Below the pieces are notes generated by a model. That model was not told the DNA's origin. It did no database searches and saw nothing but the letters and a program-made list of their open reading frames with translations. This document shows positions 1 to 8,320 of a stretch of 64,000 nt of DNA, piece by piece. The translations under genes were made by a program, and so were the position numbers. Within the stretch, counting starts at the first letter, position 1; the number at the start of each line of letters is the position of its first letter. Source of the DNA: JARRKC01 sp963723965 (GTDB taxonomy: Bacteria > Acidobacteriota > UBA6911 > RPQK01 > JAPXNP01); NCBI GenBank assembly GCA_963723965.1, contig CAVRSV010000016.1, positions 232,140 through 296,139 on the forward strand, in the 5' to 3' direction.

Positions 1-1
1 G

Positions 2-1597
2 GCCTTCCCGAACGTCTCCGGACAGCTGGGTGCGGTGTACGAGCAATTCCAGCAGCGGCTCGTGGCCAATCCCGCCATCGCTCAGTGGATGGAACAGAAT
101 CAGGGTTCCGCCGACGGTCTGGCCAAACTCGACGGCTTTGTCCAGAAGGCCCAGCAATTCGGGGAGCTCATCGGCCAGGAAGTGGTGGTCGCTCTGACGA
201 CCCGGGACGACGGAGGCGAGCCCATGCCGCTGCTCCTCACGCACGCGCTGGACGAGGCCAAGCTCTCCGCGCTGGCCGAGACGGAGGCCGAGCAGATCAA
301 TGCGAAGTCGGATGAGGGTCCAATGCTGGTCATCGTCAGGGACTCCAACGACCTGACCGTCAGCAATCGGAAGGCCATGCTCGTCTACATCGGTTCGGGC
401 CTCGTGGTCGCTTCACCCTCGCCCGACCTGGTGCGGCAGATTGCCGTCGAAGCCGCCTCCTCGACGGGCGGCGGATTCGCCGACACGCGCTTCTTCCAGA
501 CCGTGGCCGACAGCTATGCCCAGGGCGTGGACTGGCTTTTCGCCGTCGACCTGCAGAAGCTGCTGGCCTCCGGCATCGCGCAGACCGGTGAGGAGGCCCA
601 GGCGGGTCACGGGCTTGAGAAGCTTGGACTGGACGAGGTCCAGGATCTGGTGATGGAGCGCAAGCAAAACCTGGGCGTGCCCGAAAGTCGGGCCGTTCTG
701 ACCTACCAGGGAGCTCCTCAGGGAATGATCTCGTGGATTGCCCAGCCGGGGCCCATGGGAGGGCTGGACTTCGTTTCGCCCGAAGCGAATCTGGTGGCGG
801 CCTTCGTCATCCAGGATCCGGTCAAGATGGTGGATGACGTCTTCGGCTGGCTGGAGGAATCCGATGCCGGCGCTGTGTCCGACCTGCTCAATTTCGAGTC
901 GGAACACGGGCTCAGCATTCGTCAGGATATCGCGGCGCCCCTCGGCGGGGAAGTCGTCCTGGCCGTCGACGGACCGATCATGCCCACGCCTTCCTGGAAG
1001 GTGATTCTCGAGGTCTACCAGCCCGAGGTCCTGCAGCACACGATCGAGCGGCTCATCGAAGAGGTCAACAACCTGGCGCAGGAAAACGGCGAACCCGGGC
1101 TCACGCTCCAGATCGGCCAATCCGGAGGGAACGTCCTCTATCAGATCCATTCGGAGAAGCTCGGCGTCTCGGTCTACTACCAGTTCCTGGACGGCTATCT
1201 GGTGGCGGCGCCCGATCCCGCATTGATCCAGCAGGCCCTGCAGTATCGGGTCAGCGGCACCAGCCTGGCCCGCTCGTCGGCCTTCATCGCCCTGCTCCCG
1301 CAGGACACCAGCGTGAACATGTCCGGGCTCTACTACCACAACCTGACGTCTCTGCTGGAGCCCCTGCTGTCGAGCGGAATCGCCCAGTCCCTGCCCGGCA
1401 CGGATGAGGATCGGGCCAATCTGCAGGCCATGCTGCAGAACACGCCTCCCGTGGTGGCCGGGCTGTACAATCTGCCCGGACGGGTGGTCGTCGCCGGCTC
1501 GGGCGATTTCCAGAGTCTGTGGGGGAACGTCGGGGCCCTCGGATCCCTCGGCGGTCCCGGCGGCATCGCCCAGATTCTGAGCGGAAAGACCCAGTAA
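2..1597 (+). CDS. Large conserved hypothetical protein, 5' truncated by window edge
   Basis: The reading frame is open from the second base of the window, so the true start lies upstream; the GTG at 35 is only an internal candidate. About 530 residues are visible. I see no catalytic motif. The protein alternates strand-rich blocks (for example LFAVDLQKLL, NLVAAFVIQDP) with a repeated theme of scoring whether something holds a large value, resembling DUF3352-like surface proteins of unknown function. That resemblance is weak and from memory. A strong hairpin follows the stop codon, so it probably ends its own transcription unit before the ABC transporter operon. Confidence 0.6.
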   Translation, partial: AFPNVSGQLGAVYEQFQQRLVANPAIAQWMEQNQGSADGLAKLDGFVQKAQQFGELIGQEVVVALTTRDDGGEPMPLLLTHALDEAKLSALAETEAEQINAKSDEGPMLVIVRDSNDLTVSNRKAMLVYIGSGLVVASPSPDLVRQIAVEAASSTGGGFADTRFFQTVADSYAQGVDWLFAVDLQKLLASGIAQTGEEAQAGHGLEKLGLDEVQDLVMERKQNLGVPESRAVLTYQGAPQGMISWIAQPGPMGGLDFVSPEANLVAAFVIQDPVKMVDDVFGWLEESDAGAVSDLLNFESEHGLSIRQDIAAPLGGEVVLAVDGPIMPTPSWKVILEVYQPEVLQHTIERLIEEVNNLAQENGEPGLTLQIGQSGGNVLYQIHSEKLGVSVYYQFLDGYLVAAPDPALIQQALQYRVSGTSLARSSAFIALLPQDTSVNMSGLYYHNLTSLLEPLLSSGIAQSLPGTDEDRANLQAMLQNTPPVVAGLYNLPGRVVVAGSGDFQSLWGNVGALGSLGGPGGIAQILSGKTQ

Positions 1598-1607
1598 CCG
1601 GAAGCGT

Positions 1608-1651
1608 CCCGCCTCGCTCCGCGGCCGATTTCGGCGGCGGAGCGAGGCGGG
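1608..1651. terminator. Strong GC-rich hairpin after the first gene
   Basis: A perfect 15-bp inverted repeat (arms 1608-1622 and 1637-1651, beginning CCCGCCTCGC) with a 14-nt loop begins 10 nt after the stop codon. There is no clear T tract, so it could be a factor-assisted or bidirectional terminator, or an mRNA-stabilising hairpin. Confidence 0.6.
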
Positions 1652-1740
1652 CCTTCGAATGACCGGCGGCCGCAGGGAACAAATCTGGAATCGCCTCCGT
1701 ATCAACGGTAGACTGAACCGGCTTTTGAGGACATTCTTCG

Positions 1741-2670
1741 GTGGATCCCGTAATCGATCTCGATAAACTGACGGTGCGTTTCGGCCGGCTGGAAGCCCTG
1801 AGGGGCGTCAGCGGCCAGTTGCGCGGTAAGGCGATCGGGCTGCTCGGGCCCAACGGAGCAGGGAAGACGACCATGATCCACACCCTGCTCGGATTCTACA
1901 AGCCCGCCTCCGGGACGGCGCGTCTGTTCGGACGGGACATCGTCCGCGATGCGCGTGAGATCCGCTCCATGGTGGGCTACATGCCGGAGAACGAATCCTT
2001 CATTCCCGGCATGAGCGCGGTCCGCTTCGTGTCGATGATGGCGGAGCTGACCGGAATCCCCTCCGGGGCCGCCCTCGAGCGCGCCCACGAGGCCCTGTTC
2101 TACGTGGGGCTCGGGGAGGCCCGCTACCGCAACGTGGAGACCTTTTCGCAGGGTATGAAACAGGCCGTCAAGCTGGCCCAGGCCATCGTTCACGGACCCC
2201 GTCTGCTGTTCCTGGACGAGCCGACCAACGGTCTCGATCCTCCCGCCCGTCTGCGGATGCTCCGGCTGATCCGGGAAATCGTCTCCGACGGCAGCATCCA
2301 TCTCATGCTCTCCTCGCACCTGCTGCGTGACGTCGAGCAGTGCTGCGAGGAGGTGCTGATCCTGAAACAGGGCGAGATCGCGGTCTACTGCAACCTCGAA
2401 GAAGAACGCCGGGCCAACCGGAAATTCGTCGAGGTGGAGGCTCGCGGGCATTCCGAGAGCTTCATCCAGCGCCTCGAGTCGCTGGGCTGCGAGTGGGCTC
2501 AGTCGGGGAACCGGCGCTTCAAGATGGTACTGCCCGAAGGCCTCGAAGTCGCGAACATCTACGAAGCCGCCGCCCAGACCGATACCCAGCTGCGACGGCT
2601 CAGCTACAAGCGGGACTCGCTCGAAGACATCTTCCTGAAGGCGATGGGAACCGAAAATGGCAGTCTATAA
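1741..2670 (+). CDS. ABC-2 type transporter ATP-binding protein (first of two)
   Basis: This 309-residue ATPase energises an ABC-2 exporter at the inner membrane. Visible motifs in order are Walker A GPNGAGKTT (about residues 36-44), a signature region FSQGMKQAVKLAQA in the divergent form common to ABC-2 systems, Walker B LLFLDEPTNGLD and the H-loop SSH. The C-terminal 80 residues form the usual accessory domain of NatA-like ATPases. It starts at a GTG with no obvious Shine-Dalgarno. It overlaps the following permease by 14 bp and is the first gene of a four-gene operon with a second ATPase/permease pair. Substrate is unknown; drug, lipid or ion export are all possible. Confidence 0.9.
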   Translation: MDPVIDLDKLTVRFGRLEALRGVSGQLRGKAIGLLGPNGAGKTTMIHTLLGFYKPASGTARLFGRDIVRDAREIRSMVGYMPENESFIPGMSAVRFVSMMAELTGIPSGAALERAHEALFYVGLGEARYRNVETFSQGMKQAVKLAQAIVHGPRLLFLDEPTNGLDPPARLRMLRLIREIVSDGSIHLMLSSHLLRDVEQCCEEVLILKQGEIAVYCNLEEERRANRKFVEVEARGHSESFIQRLESLGCEWAQSGNRRFKMVLPEGLEVANIYEAAAQTDTQLRRLSYKRDSLEDIFLKAMGTENGSL

Positions 2671-3550
2671 GCATCGGTACAGCCGTTATGCCGGAGAGGT
2701 GACGGCTCAGTGGCAGCGTTTCCTGATTCTGCCCCGGTATGCGTACCGAAAAGTGTTCCAGTCGAAGCTGTTCACGATCTTCTTCGTGATCTGCTTCGTC
2801 GTGCCCCTCGGGGCCGCTGTGATGATCTACCTGAAGAACAATCTGAGCGCCCTCGATATGCTCCGACTGCCCGTCGATTCGATCTTCTCCATCGATGTGT
2901 CCTTCTTCTCCACGTTGCTGGCGATCCAGGGCGTTTTCGCCTTCATCCTGACGGCCCTCGTGGGACCCGGGCTGGTCTCGCCGGACCTCACCAACAACGG
3001 ACTGGCGCTCTACCTCAGCCGTCCCTTCTCGAGAACCGAGTATCTGCTGGGGAAGGCCTCGGTCCTGCTGATCCTGCAGTCCTGCGTGACCTGGGTGCCC
3101 CTGCTTCTGCTCTACCTGTTGCAGGCCAGTTTGGCCGACTCCGGCTGGATGGCCTCGCACGGGCGCATCGTGGTGGCAATCTTCCTGGGAGCCTGGGTCT
3201 GGATGGCGATCATCACGCTGCTGGCGCTGGCGATTTCTGCCTGGGTGCGCTGGCGGTCGATTGCAGCGGCGCTGCTGTTCGGAGTCTTCTTCGTGAGCGC
3301 CGGCTTCGGCGAGGCCGTCAAGGGAATCCTGTGGACGCGCTGGGGCGGGCTGTTCAATCTGAATCAGCTGATCCGGACTGTCTGGGCCTGGCTGTTCACC
3401 GGGAATCTGGCCGAGTCGGTGGCCGGCGAGCACAACGCCGATCTGGGTGCCATCCCGGTCTGGAGCGCCTGGGTGATGCTGCTGCTGGTGGCGGCGTTCT
3501 GTCTGCTCCTGTTGTCCCGGCGCATTCGAGCCTACGAGGTGGTGCGGTGA
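2657..3550 (+). CDS. ABC-2 type transporter permease (first of two)
   Basis: A 297-residue integral membrane protein with about six hydrophobic segments: one near residues 38-58, a cluster from about 95 to 250, and a last one near 270-288. The loop PDLTNNGLALYLSRPFSR matches the region after the second helix of ABC-2 permeases, where the coupling element SRPFSRTEYLLGK lies. The start overlaps the ATPase gene by 14 bp, and the stop overlaps the start of the next ATPase (TGATG). It is almost certainly the membrane partner of one of the two operon ATPases. Confidence 0.85.
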   Translation: MAVYKHRYSRYAGEVTAQWQRFLILPRYAYRKVFQSKLFTIFFVICFVVPLGAAVMIYLKNNLSALDMLRLPVDSIFSIDVSFFSTLLAIQGVFAFILTALVGPGLVSPDLTNNGLALYLSRPFSRTEYLLGKASVLLILQSCVTWVPLLLLYLLQASLADSGWMASHGRIVVAIFLGAWVWMAIITLLALAISAWVRWRSIAAALLFGVFFVSAGFGEAVKGILWTRWGGLFNLNQLIRTVWAWLFTGNLAESVAGEHNADLGAIPVWSAWVMLLLVAAFCLLLLSRRIRAYEVVR

Positions 3551-4497
3551 TGGAGGCGGTCGAACGCTGCATCCTGTTTGAGAATGTCTCCAAGTTCTAC
3601 GGCGAGGTGCTGGGCGTCAATCGGGTGTCCCTCAAGATTCCGCCGGGAATCACGGGGCTGGTGGGCCCCAACGGAAGCGGCAAAACGACCCTCATGAATC
3701 TGATGACCGGCCTGCTGCGGCCGACACGGGGAACGGTGCGCGTTCTGGGATGGAGCCCCTACCAGCCCGAGAGCCTCTTTTCCCATCTCGGTTACTGCAC
3801 CCAGTACGATACCTTTCCCCGCGGAATGACCGGTTTCCAGTTTCTCAGCTCCTTCCTGCGCGTCCACGGGTTCAGCGCCCGCGAAGCCCATGACCGGGCC
3901 TGGCAGGCGCTGGAGAGGGTGAAACTCATGGAGGCGGCGCGGCGCCGGGTGGCCGGTTACAGCAAGGGCATGCGCCAGCGGATCAAGCTGGCCCAGGCAC
4001 TCTGTCACGAGCCGGAAGTCCTGGTACTCGATGAACCTCTGAACGGCCTCGATCCGATGGCCCGGGCGGAGGTCATCGCCCTGTTCCGGGAGTTCGCCTC
4101 CGAGCAGCGATTCGTGATCGTCTCGAGCCACATCCTGCATGAAGTGGACATGATCTCGGACCAGGTAATTCTGCTCAGCGGCGGCTACGTGGTGGCCGAG
4201 GGGGACATCTCCGAAGTGCGCAGCGAACTGCCCGAGCATCCCATCCAGGTCCTGATCCGCTGCGACCGCCCCTCCGTCCTGGCTTCCCGGCTCTTCGAAA
4301 TGGACCACGTGGTGGAGGTCAAGATCCAGGACGACCACCAGGGCCTGTTGATCCGGACTCGGGACGCCGAGCGGTTCTACAGCAAGCTCAACCAGGCCGT
4401 CCTCGAAACGAAGTCGCGCATCGAGATGGTGACTCCGGCGGACGAGGACGTGCTGTCGGTCTATCAGTATCTGATCGGGACGGAAGGAAGTTCCTAG
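3550..4497 (+). CDS. ABC-2 type transporter ATP-binding protein (second)
   Basis: A 315-residue ATPase. The start ATG at 3550 overlaps the upstream permease stop. Walker A is GPNGSGKTT, the signature region YSKGMRQRIKLAQA, Walker B VLVLDEPLNGLD, and the switch histidine lies in SSHILHE. The C-terminal domain (about residues 215-315) is the regulatory extension typical of the family. Two distinct ATPases and two distinct permeases in one operon suggest either one heteromeric exporter or two related exporters made together. Confidence 0.9.
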   Translation: MEAVERCILFENVSKFYGEVLGVNRVSLKIPPGITGLVGPNGSGKTTLMNLMTGLLRPTRGTVRVLGWSPYQPESLFSHLGYCTQYDTFPRGMTGFQFLSSFLRVHGFSAREAHDRAWQALERVKLMEAARRRVAGYSKGMRQRIKLAQALCHEPEVLVLDEPLNGLDPMARAEVIALFREFASEQRFVIVSSHILHEVDMISDQVILLSGGYVVAEGDISEVRSELPEHPIQVLIRCDRPSVLASRLFEMDHVVEVKIQDDHQGLLIRTRDAERFYSKLNQAVLETKSRIEMVTPADEDVLSVYQYLIGTEGSS

Positions 4498-5352
4498 ATG
4501 AGCGCCTCTGCAATCCTGGAGACCATCCGCAATGGCAACTGGGCCCTCTGGCGCCGCCAGGTCGCCGGGATCCTGGCCATCGAGGCCAGGCGCAACCTGC
4601 TGGGACGGCGCGCCCTGTTCGTTTATTTGCTGGCCTTCGCCCCCGCGGCGCTGCTGGCCCTGCGGCTGATCGTGCCGGTCCCCGAGCGGGCCATCGAGAG
4701 CATCGGCGGCGTCAGCGTCATGTATGCCCTCATCTTTCGGACCTTCGTCCTGCGGCTGGCCGTCTTCTTCGGCTGCGTGGGGATCTTCACCCGGTTGATC
4801 CGCGGCGACATGCTGGAACGCATTCTTCACTACTACCTTCTTTCTCCCGTTCGACGCGAAGTGCTGATTGCCGGCAAGTACCTGGCGGGAGTCTTGAGCA
4901 CGGGTCTCATTTTCGGGCTGAGCACGATCATTTCCTACGTGCTGCTGTTCGCCCCTTCGGGCTGGGTGGCCTTCGAAGAGTTCGTCATCAAGGGTCCCGG
5001 CTTTGCCCACCTGCTCTCCTATGTGGGCCTGATCCTGCTGGCCTGCATCGGCTACGGGGCGGTTTTCCTGCTCATCGGCATCTATTTCCGGAATCCCATC
5101 ATCCCGGCGGCCCTCATCCTGGGCTGGGAGTACATCAACTTCCTGCTGCCACCCCTGCTCAAGAAGTTCAGCGTGATCTACTACCTGGAATCGCTCTGTC
5201 CCGTACCCATTCCGGAAGGATCGATCACCATCCTGGCCGAGCCGGCCCCCGCCTGGCTCGCGATCCCGGGCCTGCTCATAGTCAGCGCGACGCTGCTGCT
5301 CATTGCCGGATTCAGTATCCGGCGCATGGAGATCAGCTACGCCGACGAGTAG
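4498..5352 (+). CDS. ABC-2 type transporter permease (second)
   Basis: A 284-residue membrane protein starting directly after the previous stop (TAG then ATG). A cytoplasmic N-terminus (about residues 1-40, ending RRNLLGRRALF) is followed by six hydrophobic segments. The sequence LLSPVRREVLIAGKYLAGV is the ABC-2 coupling region. It closes the four-gene exporter operon. It differs clearly from the first permease, so a heterodimeric membrane unit is plausible. Substrate cannot be read from the sequence. Confidence 0.85.
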   Translation: MSASAILETIRNGNWALWRRQVAGILAIEARRNLLGRRALFVYLLAFAPAALLALRLIVPVPERAIESIGGVSVMYALIFRTFVLRLAVFFGCVGIFTRLIRGDMLERILHYYLLSPVRREVLIAGKYLAGVLSTGLIFGLSTIISYVLLFAPSGWVAFEEFVIKGPGFAHLLSYVGLILLACIGYGAVFLLIGIYFRNPIIPAALILGWEYINFLLPPLLKKFSVIYYLESLCPVPIPEGSITILAEPAPAWLAIPGLLIVSATLLLIAGFSIRRMEISYADE

Positions 5353-5373
5353 CCCTCCCGACGGCGACACCCG

Positions 5374-5379
5374 TATACT
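5374..5379 (+). promoter_or_regulatory. -10 box (TATACT) 8 nt before the atl start codon
   Basis: TATACT ends 8 nt before the GTG at 5388, and no Shine-Dalgarno lies between. Transcription would begin at or next to the start codon, giving a leaderless mRNA. No convincing -35 is seen. Confidence 0.45.
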
Positions 5380-5387
5380 GACGGTCC

Positions 5388-5714
5388 GTGACTGAAAAAA
5401 CGCCCCGCGAGAACGCTTGGGAGGCCGTCTACGCCCTGGTTCGCCGGATCCCGCAAGGGAAGGTGATGACCTACGGGCAGATTGCCCTCGAAATCGAGCC
5501 GCTCTCGGCGCGAGCCGTGGGCTGGGCGCTGAACTGCTGTCCGGACGACGTTCCCTGGCACCGGGTGGTGAATTCCCGGGGCGGCTGTTCGACCGACCGC
5601 CTGCCGCACGTGCCCACGGGCCTGCAGCGCTCGCTGCTGGAGCGTGAGGGCGTCCGGTTCAGCGAGGCCGGCTACCTGCCGCTGAGCGAGTACCGCTGGT
5701 TCCCCCCGGCCTGA
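5388..5714 (+). CDS. Alkyltransferase-like (ATL) DNA repair protein
   Basis: This 108-residue protein has the C-terminal DNA-binding fold of O6-alkylguanine-DNA alkyltransferase. It contains the helix-turn-helix stretch GKVMTYGQIALEI with the arginine finger in LSARAVGWAL. The active-site PCHR motif reads PWHRV (W57 replaces the acceptor cysteine). ATL proteins with this tryptophan bind alkylated guanine without repairing it and direct the lesion to nucleotide excision repair. The length matches ATL proteins rather than full Ogt. The start is a GTG with a -10 box just upstream, suggesting a leaderless transcript. Confidence 0.88.
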   Translation: MTEKTPRENAWEAVYALVRRIPQGKVMTYGQIALEIEPLSARAVGWALNCCPDDVPWHRVVNSRGGCSTDRLPHVPTGLQRSLLEREGVRFSEAGYLPLSEYRWFPPA

Positions 5715-5723
5715 GCGGCTGCG

Positions 5724-5798
5724 CCCGTCTCCCGTCTCCCGTTTCCCGTCTCCCGTTTCCCGTCTCACGGCCCCCGACTCCCGTTTCCCGTCTCCCGA
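5724..5798. repeat. Heptanucleotide tandem repeat (CCCGTCT / CCCGTTT)
   Basis: The whole atl-PAP2 spacer consists of alternating CCCGTCT and CCCGTTT heptamers with a few diverged units. It is one of a set of heptameric tracts confined to intergenic DNA in this window (see also 7563, 23517, 24281, 26908, 27160, 35302, 35356, 44529). Confidence 0.85.
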
Positions 5799-5819
5799 AA
5801 CCGCGGCAGCCCGCTGCCG

Positions 5820-5825
5820 TACAAT
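5820..5825 (+). promoter_or_regulatory. -10 box (TACAAT) 10 nt before the PAP2 start
   Basis: TACAAT ends 10 nt before the ATG at 5836. The alternative ATG at 5824 lies inside the hexamer itself, so 5836 is the more likely start and the mRNA may be leaderless. Confidence 0.4.
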
Positions 5826-5835
5826 GTCGGGGTCG

Positions 5836-6702
5836 ATGAGTCCCATTCCGCTGGTGCTGCCCATCCTCTACCTGGCGGTCCACTCGCTGCTGGTCGGTGT
5901 GTCCGGACATCTCCGCCGGGCGGAGAAAGCGCGGATGCTGGTCCTGAACCTGGTGCTGGCCGGCGCCTTCGTCGGTCTTTGCCGGCTCGCCTCCGGCCTG
6001 GAAGGGGCACCTCACGGATGGCAGCGCATCCTCCTGCTCTGGGGGCCCGTGGTCTTCTTCTGGTGGGCCTATCTGTGGAGCCGGCACACGCTGACGGCCG
6101 TCCACCCGCCGGGTGCCCACATCGATGCCTGGCTCATCCGTCTCGAGGACCGCATGGGACAGCCGTCCCTCGGCTGGGCCCGCCGGGGAAACCGCTTGCT
6201 GACGGAGATCCTGCTGTTCTGTTACGGCACCTACTACCTCTACACGCCGGTCCTGGGCCTGTACCTGGACCTGAGCGGGAGAGTCGCCGAGTTCCAGGCC
6301 GTGACGGCTGCAGTCTGTGGCGGGTATCTGGTTTCCTACACCCTGTTCGCCCTGGTGCCGGCCTTCGGTCCGCGCTGGAGCCTGGTCGAACAGGGCCGGA
6401 TGGAGGAGTGGGAGCAGCGGATGCGCGGGTACGGCCTGACGGCTGCCGTCAACCGGCTGATGTTCGACGGTCCCGCTCTGAAGGGAGGCGCCATGCCGAG
6501 CAGCCACAGTTCGACGGCCCTCGTCTTCCTGGTCTGGTCGTGGTGGCTGGGGGGCGTCGCCGCAGGGGTGCCCGCACTGATCGTCGTCGGGGGAATGTGG
6601 GTCGGCTCGATCTACGGCCGTTACCACTTCGTGACCGACGTCCTCGCCGGTCTGCTGCTCGGGCTGGGAGCGCTCCTCCTGATGAACGCGCTCATCCTCT
6701 GA
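5836..6702 (+). CDS. PAP2-family membrane phosphatase
   Basis: A 288-residue polytopic protein of the type 2 phosphatidic acid phosphatase superfamily, which removes phosphate from lipid phosphates (phosphatidate, undecaprenyl pyrophosphate) or inositol phosphates. The core motifs are KGGAMPSSHSS (the P-SGH motif with S for G) near residues 220-230 and YGRYHFVTDVLAG with the nucleophilic histidine. The first conserved motif may be the basic stretch near residues 190-215. An upstream in-frame ATG at 5824 overlaps a -10 box, so the shorter form is preferred. Exact substrate is unknown. Confidence 0.82.
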   Translation: MSPIPLVLPILYLAVHSLLVGVSGHLRRAEKARMLVLNLVLAGAFVGLCRLASGLEGAPHGWQRILLLWGPVVFFWWAYLWSRHTLTAVHPPGAHIDAWLIRLEDRMGQPSLGWARRGNRLLTEILLFCYGTYYLYTPVLGLYLDLSGRVAEFQAVTAAVCGGYLVSYTLFALVPAFGPRWSLVEQGRMEEWEQRMRGYGLTAAVNRLMFDGPALKGGAMPSSHSSTALVFLVWSWWLGGVAAGVPALIVVGGMWVGSIYGRYHFVTDVLAGLLLGLGALLLMNALIL

Positions 6703-6730
6703 CCCGCCGCGAAGGGTCGGCCCCCTCCGC

Positions 6731-7477
6731 TCATTTCAGGATCGATTTGATGAGGCCCCGGGCCTTCTCCCCGGTGCCGTCCCCCAGCTGTTTGTCGAGG
6801 ATCCGCTCGAGACCCTGTTGCGCCACCGTCTTGCCTGCGGAGCGGGCAAAGTCGCTCAGGACGATCTTGCCGATCTGCTCCGGCGTGGCTCCCTGGGCTC
6901 CACCGACGTCGTTCAGGTGAATCGACGGAAGTGTGGCATCGACCGGTTGCTGCAGTTCGGGCGCGCTGATGTGGATCTTGCCGTCCTCGAAAACGAACTG
7001 CTTGATGCGGAAGCGTTTCGCTGCGCTCGTGCCGGACTCCGCGGTCGATCCGCCTGATCCCGTTCCCCGGAAGCGGTCGATATTGGCCTGAAGGGTTTCC
7101 AGATTGCCCTGACCGGCCTGATTCCGCTCATAGGCGACGTAGGGATCCCGAATGATCGCCTGATCGATGACGATGGGGTTCCCGCCGCTCAGACTGTTCA
7201 GATCGAAGGCCAGGGTAATCTCGCCGAAGCGGACGGCGTCGCCGCCCGAGAAGCCCTCCGGATTGGCGATCGCCAGCCCGTGCAAGGTCCCGCGCCCCTC
7301 CTTGAGGGAGAGTTCGACGGAGGAGACCGAGACCTGGGTCCCCGTCATTTCGCTCCCGTAGCGCTCGATGGCATCCTTGACCAGGGAATCGAGGTGCGAC
7401 CCGAGGTAGAGGAGGCCCCCGATGGCGAGGACCAATACGACAGCGACTCCGATCAGTGCTTTGACCTTGAAAGACAT
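6731..7477 (-). CDS. AsmA-like / DUF748-like membrane-anchored protein
   Basis: A 248-residue protein with an N-terminal membrane anchor (about residues 7-27) followed by a periplasmic region. It carries the phrase VSVSSVELSLKEGRGTLHGL and a later IVIDQAIIRDPYVAYE, both typical of the N-terminal repeats of AsmA/DUF748 bridge proteins. These proteins support outer-membrane lipid transport or assembly. It is far shorter than full AsmA proteins. The ATG at 7477 is chosen because GGGAGG lies just upstream; the frame remains open further 5' but without a start signal. It is convergent with the PAP2 gene. Confidence 0.65.
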   Translation of the reverse strand: MSFKVKALIGVAVVLVLAIGGLLYLGSHLDSLVKDAIERYGSEMTGTQVSVSSVELSLKEGRGTLHGLAIANPEGFSGGDAVRFGEITLAFDLNSLSGGNPIVIDQAIIRDPYVAYERNQAGQGNLETLQANIDRFRGTGSGGSTAESGTSAAKRFRIKQFVFEDGKIHISAPELQQPVDATLPSIHLNDVGGAQGATPEQIGKIVLSDFARSAGKTVAQQGLERILDKQLGDGTGEKARGLIKSILK

Positions 7478-7562
7478 TCCCGATCCTCCCTTGAGCTTGT
7501 CCCGCTGAGTCCCATCATGGTCTGAATCGCCCCGTCGTTCAACCGAAAACCCGCGCACCCCC

Positions 7563-7604
7563 GGAACTCGGAACCAGGAACTCAGAACCAGGAACTCAGA
7601 ACCA
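7563..7604. repeat. 14-bp tandem repeat, three copies (two heptamers each)
   Basis: GGAACTCGGAACCA is followed by two copies of GGAACTCAGAACCA, without gaps. Each unit is two related heptamers. The tract lies in the spacer between the AsmA-like gene and rpmB. Confidence 0.9.
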
Positions 7605-7633
7605 GTCCCTGTGCACGGCACGCCGCTTTCATG

Positions 7634-7639
7634 TATACT
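7634..7639 (+). promoter_or_regulatory. Probable -10 box (TATACT) for rpmB-rpmG
   Basis: TATACT lies 34 nt before the rpmB start, which leaves room for a normal leader with the Shine-Dalgarno AAGGAGG at 7661-7667. The -35 region is weak. Confidence 0.45.
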
Positions 7640-7673
7640 GTGCCACTTCCAGCAGAGTGTAAGGAGGATAGCC

Positions 7674-7916
7674 ATGGCGCGTAGATGCCAGTTGACCGGT
7701 AAAGGACCCCTGACGGGGAACAATGTTTCGCACTCCAACCGACGAACGAAGAGGCGGCAGCTGCCCAATCTGCAGACGAAGCGGATCTACATTCCGGAAG
7801 AGGATCGCTGGGTGAGGGTGAAGCTCTCCACGCGGGCCCTGCGGACCGTGACCCGGAAAGGCCTGCTGAGCTTTCTGCGTGACGAAGGACTGACCCTCAG
7901 CCAGGTGCTCGGTTAG
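7674..7916 (+). CDS. rpmB: 50S ribosomal protein L28
   Basis: An 80-residue basic protein of the large ribosomal subunit. The N-terminus MARRCQLTGKGPLTGNNVS is diagnostic, followed by the TKRRQLPNLQ segment and the conserved RVKLSTRALRTV motif. Length matches the family. The ATG at 7674 is fixed by a consensus AAGGAGG 7 nt upstream. L33 follows after 9 nt, the usual L28-L33 pairing. Confidence 0.97.
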   Translation: MARRCQLTGKGPLTGNNVSHSNRRTKRRQLPNLQTKRIYIPEEDRWVRVKLSTRALRTVTRKGLLSFLRDEGLTLSQVLG

Positions 7917-7925
7917 GAGATCCTC

Positions 7926-8078
7926 ATGAGAGAGAAAATCAAACTCGTTTCGACAGCCAAGACGGGCTTCTTCTATACGACGACCAAGAACAAGCGGAAC
8001 ACCACCAAGAAGCTGGAAATCAAGAAGTACGATCCGGTCGTCCGCAAGCACGTCATCTTCAAAGAGGGCAAGGTCTAG
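7926..8078 (+). CDS. rpmG: 50S ribosomal protein L33
   Basis: A 50-residue protein starting MREKIKLVSTAKTGFFY and continuing with TTTKNKRNTTKKLEIKKYD, a textbook L33. It has no CxxC pairs, so it is the zinc-independent (C-minus) form. An AGGAG sits just upstream, overlapping the end of rpmB. The common downstream neighbours of L33 (tRNA-Trp, secE, nusG) are absent here. Confidence 0.96.
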   Translation: MREKIKLVSTAKTGFFYTTTKNKRNTTKKLEIKKYDPVVRKHVIFKEGKV

Positions 8079-8172
8079 CTCGTTCGGTTGCGCGCACCCG
8101 TCCAGGCGGACCTTCCCCGAATCGACCCTCCGTCCCGCCTTTCCACCGGTCGGGCGAACTGAGCCTGCGGCA

Positions 8173-8191
8173 CGGACGGGCCTTCCGTCCG
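8173..8191. terminator. Small hairpin after rpmG
   Basis: CGGACGG and CCGTCCG form a 7-bp stem with a 5-nt loop in the spacer after rpmG. There is no T tract, so this is only a weak terminator candidate. Confidence 0.3.
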
Positions 8192-8242
8192 GCGGGAAAC
8201 GCCGTCCCATCCGTCCCGGGCCTTTCCATTCCGGGCTCTCCC

Positions 8243-8271
8243 TTACAATTCGCCCAGCCCCTCTTTATAAT
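8243..8271 (+). promoter_or_regulatory. Consensus housekeeping promoter for the sugar ABC operon
   Basis: TTACAA (8243-8248), a spacer of exactly 17 nt, then a perfect TATAAT (8266-8271). It lies 49 nt upstream of the lipoprotein gene start. It is one of the best sigma-70-type promoters in the window. I see no clear operator palindrome. Confidence 0.75.
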
Positions 8272-8320
8272 CTTGGCCAGGGCCGGGGCCTGCCCGGATC
8301 CGAGGAAAGGAAACAGTGGA

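Noticed and set aside
5724..5798. CRISPR-like regularity in the spacer
   Set aside because: The units are 7 bp with no unique spacers between them and no cas genes nearby.
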